From the NCBI GenBank assembly GCA_002317135.1, contig DCIX01000036.1, positions 298,281 through 304,397 of the forward strand: DNA of 6,117 nucleotides, given 5' to 3'. Source of the stretch: Bacteroidales bacterium UBA1715 (lineage in GTDB: Bacteria > Bacteroidota > Bacteroidia > Bacteroidales > UBA1715). The position numbers and the translations under genes were made by a program. Below, in pieces: positions 4,338 through 6,117 of this stretch. The notes beneath the pieces are model-generated. The model worked only from the letters and a program-made list of their open reading frames with translations, did no database searches and had not been told where the DNA came from. Each line of letters starts with the position of its first letter. Position 1 is the first letter of the stretch.

Positions 4338-4868
4338 ATGCTGTTGAGTGATTTGTATCAAGCAACATCAAGCGAAAAAAACAATGTTGATTATTTGGAA
4401 CAGAATGGTCCCATTAAGTGTGTGTCAAATCCGTGGTTAGGTGATGGATACTATTTCTGGTCTAAGTATTATGAGCATGCAGAATGGTGGGGTAAAAATC
4501 ATTATAACGGTAATTACTATATATTTAAAGCTTGTATAGACGAAGCTAAAGCAAAAGTATTTGATCTATATAACGACTCAGAAGAAAAAGAATATTTAAT
4601 TGAAGTTATGGAAAATCACTCTTTTAAGACGGTTCAAGCAACAATCTTTTTCTTAAATAAACATTCTAAAACATTTGATTATAATGTAATTATTGCTCAC
4701 ACGCCAGGTTGTGGTGCACCAGAAGAACCGATACATTTTGTATCAAATAATAAATCAACTTTTACTTATAAAAAGCCTGCTATTCAAGTTTGCGTGAATG
4801 ACAAATCAATAGTAAAGCAATACTTTTGCGTTTATCCTGATGATTGTTGTCAAATAGATTTTGTGTAA
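4338..4868 (+). CDS. Predicted ADP-ribosyltransferase-fold toxin of a TAC-like operon
   Basis: A 176-residue protein with the layout of small NAD-dependent ADP-ribosyltransferases. An N-terminal strand LYQAT (6-10) sits where the family has its 'LYHGT/R-G-T' first motif. GDGYYFWSKYYEHAEWWG (35-52) corresponds to the 'G.G.YF....+.A..WA' second motif with paired tyrosines Y38/Y39. A late strand PAIQVCVNDKSIV (147-159) resembles the 'Q[IV]C' terminal motif of DUF3990-like ART proteins. The canonical third catalytic Glu is not obvious, which is the main weakness. The C-terminal part is cysteine-rich (C151, C164, C170, C171). It follows the SecB-like gene by 1 nt and is last of three. Together with that chaperone, the closest described analogue I know is CmdT of the E. 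coli CmdTAC system, which ADP-ribosylates mRNA during phage infection. The toxin role and any RNA target are inferences; another NAD-using or unrelated effector remains possible. Confidence 0.7.
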   Translation: MLLSDLYQATSSEKNNVDYLEQNGPIKCVSNPWLGDGYYFWSKYYEHAEWWGKNHYNGNYYIFKACIDEAKAKVFDLYNDSEEKEYLIEVMENHSFKTVQATIFFLNKHSKTFDYNVIIAHTPGCGAPEEPIHFVSNNKSTFTYKKPAIQVCVNDKSIVKQYFCVYPDDCCQIDFV

Positions 4869-4871
4869 ACC

Positions 4872-4897
4872 CTCTTGACTTTTATTCCATAATTCGT
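4872..4897 (+). repeat. Direct repeat R1 (left copy)
   Basis: A 26-bp sequence beginning CTCTTGACTTTTATTC and ending AATTCGT recurs at 5277-5302 with 24 of 26 identities (mismatches at the 17th and 18th bases). This copy fills the gap between the predicted toxin gene and the next ATG at 4900. Unlike the right copy it is followed by TTAATGCG, a poor -7 box that overlaps the start codon, so it is not a convincing promoter. Confidence 0.85.
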
Positions 4898-4899
4898 TA

Positions 4900-5208
4900 A
4901 TGCGAAAAATAATAGATGATTTGTCGGTTCTTGATACTGTGTTAGAATTTGCAAGCAACCAGCCAATATACAAACAAGATTTTTTCGACCACGACTTACC
5001 TAATGACCACGAAGTTACCACATTTCTTTGTGCTGAAGGCTTTCTTAAAGAGAATGAAAGAAGCTTTGAGATAACCTACAAAGGAAGGATTCATTTGAAC
5101 AAAGGTGGGTTTGTTGGCGAACACCGAAAACGTGTTTTCTCCATTATTGTATCTGTTGCAACTCTTGTTGTTGCTATCTTGGGCGTGATTCTTCAATTCG
5201 TCGTTTAA
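4900..5208 (+). CDS. Winged-helix-like small protein with C-terminal membrane anchor
   Basis: A 102-residue protein of unknown family. Residues about 1-66 read like a winged-helix unit: helices MRKIIDDLSVLDTVLEFA, YKQDFFDHDL and DHEVTTFLCAEGFL, then a two-strand wing with a turn (FEITYKGRIHL). After GGFVGEHRKR (69-78), residues about 80-102 form a strongly hydrophobic helix (IIVSVATLVVAILGVILQFV). The basic cluster before it predicts a tail-anchored inner-membrane protein with the winged domain in the cytoplasm. It begins 31 nt after the predicted toxin gene, inside a segment bounded by the 26-bp repeats, so it is either the fourth gene of the cargo operon or a separate inserted cassette. Small winged-helix/membrane proteins of this kind occur on Bacteroidetes mobile elements. 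A regulatory or membrane-effector role is only a guess. Confidence 0.75.
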   Translation: MRKIIDDLSVLDTVLEFASNQPIYKQDFFDHDLPNDHEVTTFLCAEGFLKENERSFEITYKGRIHLNKGGFVGEHRKRVFSIIVSVATLVVAILGVILQFVV

Positions 5209-5276
5209 TGTTCTGCTAATATATGCCAATGCATACAGGCGGTGGTTTTGCTTTGTTTGTTTATTTTCTTTCATAA

Positions 5277-5302
5277 CTCTTGACTTTTATTCTCTAATTC
5301 GT
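5277..5302 (+). repeat. Direct repeat R1 (right copy)
   Basis: Second copy of the 26-bp sequence at 4872-4897 (24 of 26 identical), 405 bp downstream in the same orientation. The two copies bracket the 4900-5208 gene and about 70 nt of non-coding DNA, so recombination between them would remove exactly that gene. Here the repeat is continued by TATATTTG and therefore supplies the -33 part of a promoter-like element. Confidence 0.85.
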
Positions 5303-5309
5303 ATATTTG
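5279..5309 (+). promoter_or_regulatory. Promoter-like element directly before a terminator
   Basis: CTTG (5279-5282), a 19-nt spacer and TATATTTG (5302-5309) give a near-perfect Bacteroides promoter, with one mismatch in the -33 box. The predicted start near 5316 falls inside the first arm of the terminator hairpin at 5313-5356. No plus-strand gene follows; the gpF-like gene is encoded on the opposite strand. It may be a remnant of a lost cassette, or it may drive an antisense or very short RNA. Confidence 0.5.
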
Positions 5310-5312
5310 TTC

Positions 5313-5356
5313 AACCGAGTCTTGTGCTTGAACCTTTTAAGCCGCTCGGTTTTTTT
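5313..5356 (+). terminator. Rho-independent terminator closing the cargo block
   Basis: Outer stem AACCGAG (5313-5319) / CTCGGTT (5345-5351) with T residues through 5356. The long interior also pairs: GCTTGAA (5326-5332) with TTTAAGC (5336-5342), including one G-T pair, so the whole forms a nested hairpin. The T-tract runs into the complement of the gpF-like stop codon (TTA at 5355-5357), the same geometry seen at the 3005-3029 terminator. Confidence 0.75.
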
Positions 5357-6117
5357 ATCCTGTTATTGAATATAAGTGTTTTGACCCATCTGATTTGTAA
5401 ACACCAAACTTGATTGTGAAGTCAAATTCATTTACATTCAACTTGTAAACTTCAAATTTTTCAAATTGAGTTTTCCGTCGATAGAATTTTCCACTCCTAT
5501 TATTGTGTCCTAAATCAATTTCTTCATCTCGCAAAAAATCAAGTTGGTTGGTATAGTGCTCAATGTTTTGTGCAATTTCAATTTTACGGAACAATCCGTC
5601 ATTATTAACAGAACCTTTCGATGCCTCAATTATTGATATATCGTCAATCTTTATTTTACCTATCGATGTATCAACGTTTTTGTCTAATGTTTCGGTTTGT
5701 CTTCGTATGTAATCACGTTGTGAAACTTTTACTGATTTATGTGTTTCTTCACTTGCCTTAGCAATATAGCTCGCTTTATCAGTAAACACTTCGCCTGTAA
5801 CGCTTGGATTTCCTTCCAAACCTTGTGGAACTATTGGCTGTTTCACATTGGAATTATCGGTTGGCTGGTCTTCGCATTCTTCAACGTCGCACGCACAGTT
5901 CCATTCGGTGCCTGGTGCGTTGTTGTTCCAAAACGGGTCGTCTTTTCTCCAAACGCGGTTGTAAAACCTCATGTGCGACTGTCGTGGATTTGCCGCACGG
6001 CTTGGCAACCATTTCAGGCACGGGAACAGTTCCTTTCTGTCGGCTTCGTTGAACTCGCTGAATTGTTTTGCAGTCCTGGCACGTGCCGAGGCTGTTGCAA
6101 GTTCCGTTTCGGTCCAG
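5355..6117 (-). CDS. Mu gpF-like minor head protein, 5'-partial, with C-terminal nuclease-like module
   Basis: The frame enters from the right edge, leaving 253 residues. Residues 1-85 are the end of a Mu F/SPP1 gp7-type minor head protein, which sits at the portal and assists head assembly and DNA packaging or delivery. It shows WTETELATASARAR, RAANPRQSHMRFYNRVW (40-56), then the diagnostic DDPFW (59-63) and PGTEWNCACDVEEC (68-81). After a linker with GNPSVTGEVFT, residues about 130-253 are a separate alpha+beta module. This has SIGKIKIDDISI, a helix FRKIEIAQNIEHYTNQL (176-192), a basic KFYRRKTQF, and closing strands EFDFTIKFGVYK and SKHLYSITG. The arrangement resembles the PBECR (phage Barnase-EndoU-ColicinE5/D-RelE-like) nuclease domains that are often fused to such head proteins. 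The base composition drops from about half GC near 6000 to clearly AT-rich before 5800, consistent with module swapping. The nuclease assignment is tentative; the gpF part is firm. Confidence 0.88.
   Translation of the reverse strand, partial: WTETELATASARARTAKQFSEFNEADRKELFPCLKWLPSRAANPRQSHMRFYNRVWRKDDPFWNNNAPGTEWNCACDVEECEDQPTDNSNVKQPIVPQGLEGNPSVTGEVFTDKASYIAKASEETHKSVKVSQRDYIRRQTETLDKNVDTSIGKIKIDDISIIEASKGSVNNDGLFRKIEIAQNIEHYTNQLDFLRDEEIDLGHNNRSGKFYRRKTQFEKFEVYKLNVNEFDFTIKFGVYKSDGSKHLYSITG

Noticed and set aside
4996..5274. Minus-strand open frame of 92 codons opposite the winged-helix/membrane gene
   Set aside because: It is antisense to a better-supported gene with a clean transmembrane helix, and has no promoter or recognisable motif.
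5209..5276. Possible hairpin and T-rich stretch after the winged-helix/membrane gene
   Set aside because: Only 3-bp pairings (GCC/GGC, CCA/TGG) and no proper stem before the T-rich part; the true terminator is at 5313-5356.
5804..6052. Plus-strand open frame opposite the gpF-like core
   Set aside because: It is a shadow of the gpF motif region (DDPFW, WNCAC), which is decisive for the minus strand.
1..6117. CRISPR arrays, tRNA or rRNA genes, insertion sequences and prophage ends
   Set aside because: I looked for regular spaced repeats, cloverleaf-like segments, transposase frames and terminal repeats and saw none in this window.

Overview
The window looks like part of a Mu-like prophage from a member of the Bacteroidetes, most likely Bacteroidales. 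Three things support this. The right edge encodes a Mu gpF/SPP1 gp7-type minor head protein and the middle a Mu gpG/P2 S-type virion morphogenesis protein, both on the minus strand. Several intergenic regions carry Bacteroides-type promoter elements (TTTG, about 19 nt, TAnnTTTG) rather than sigma70 boxes. Genes generally lack strong Shine-Dalgarno sequences and the DNA is AT-rich.

Layout. (1) 1-2158, plus strand: a compact phage operon with 2-6 nt gaps or an ATGA overlap. It holds an unknown protein, a small HAD phosphatase-like protein, a small unknown basic protein, a tail-terminator-like protein, a DUF3850/ASCH-type protein with an extra N-terminal segment, and a 47-residue ORF. It closes at a strong terminator (2203-2238). 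(2) 2257-3029, plus strand: a free-standing 'moron' with its own promoter, one gene (membrane anchor, coiled coil and soluble domain) and its own UUCG-loop terminator. (3) 3028-3513, minus strand: the gpG-like gene with its own well-matched promoter. (4) 3537-5356, plus strand: an AT-rich cargo block lying between the gpG-like and gpF-like genes and oriented against them. (5) 5355-6117, minus strand: the 3' part of the gpF-like gene, whose AT-rich C-terminal part looks like an added nuclease-type module.

The most interesting content is the cargo operon at 3687-4868: a 74-residue charged protein, a SecB-like chaperone and a predicted ADP-ribosyltransferase-fold protein, separated by 2 nt and 1 nt. 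This is the gene content expected of a toxin-antitoxin-chaperone (TAC) system and is reminiscent of CmdTAC, the anti-phage mRNA ADP-ribosylating system of E. coli. Here the apparent order is antitoxin, chaperone, toxin, and the host is a Bacteroidetes prophage. It is followed by a small winged-helix-like protein with a C-terminal membrane segment, which is flanked by a 26-bp direct repeat. A leader with a bidirectional promoter and a strong dyad precedes the operon. I infer that the F-G junction of this phage is a cargo site for superinfection-exclusion or defence genes. All functional assignments rest on reading motifs in the sequence, with no database search.
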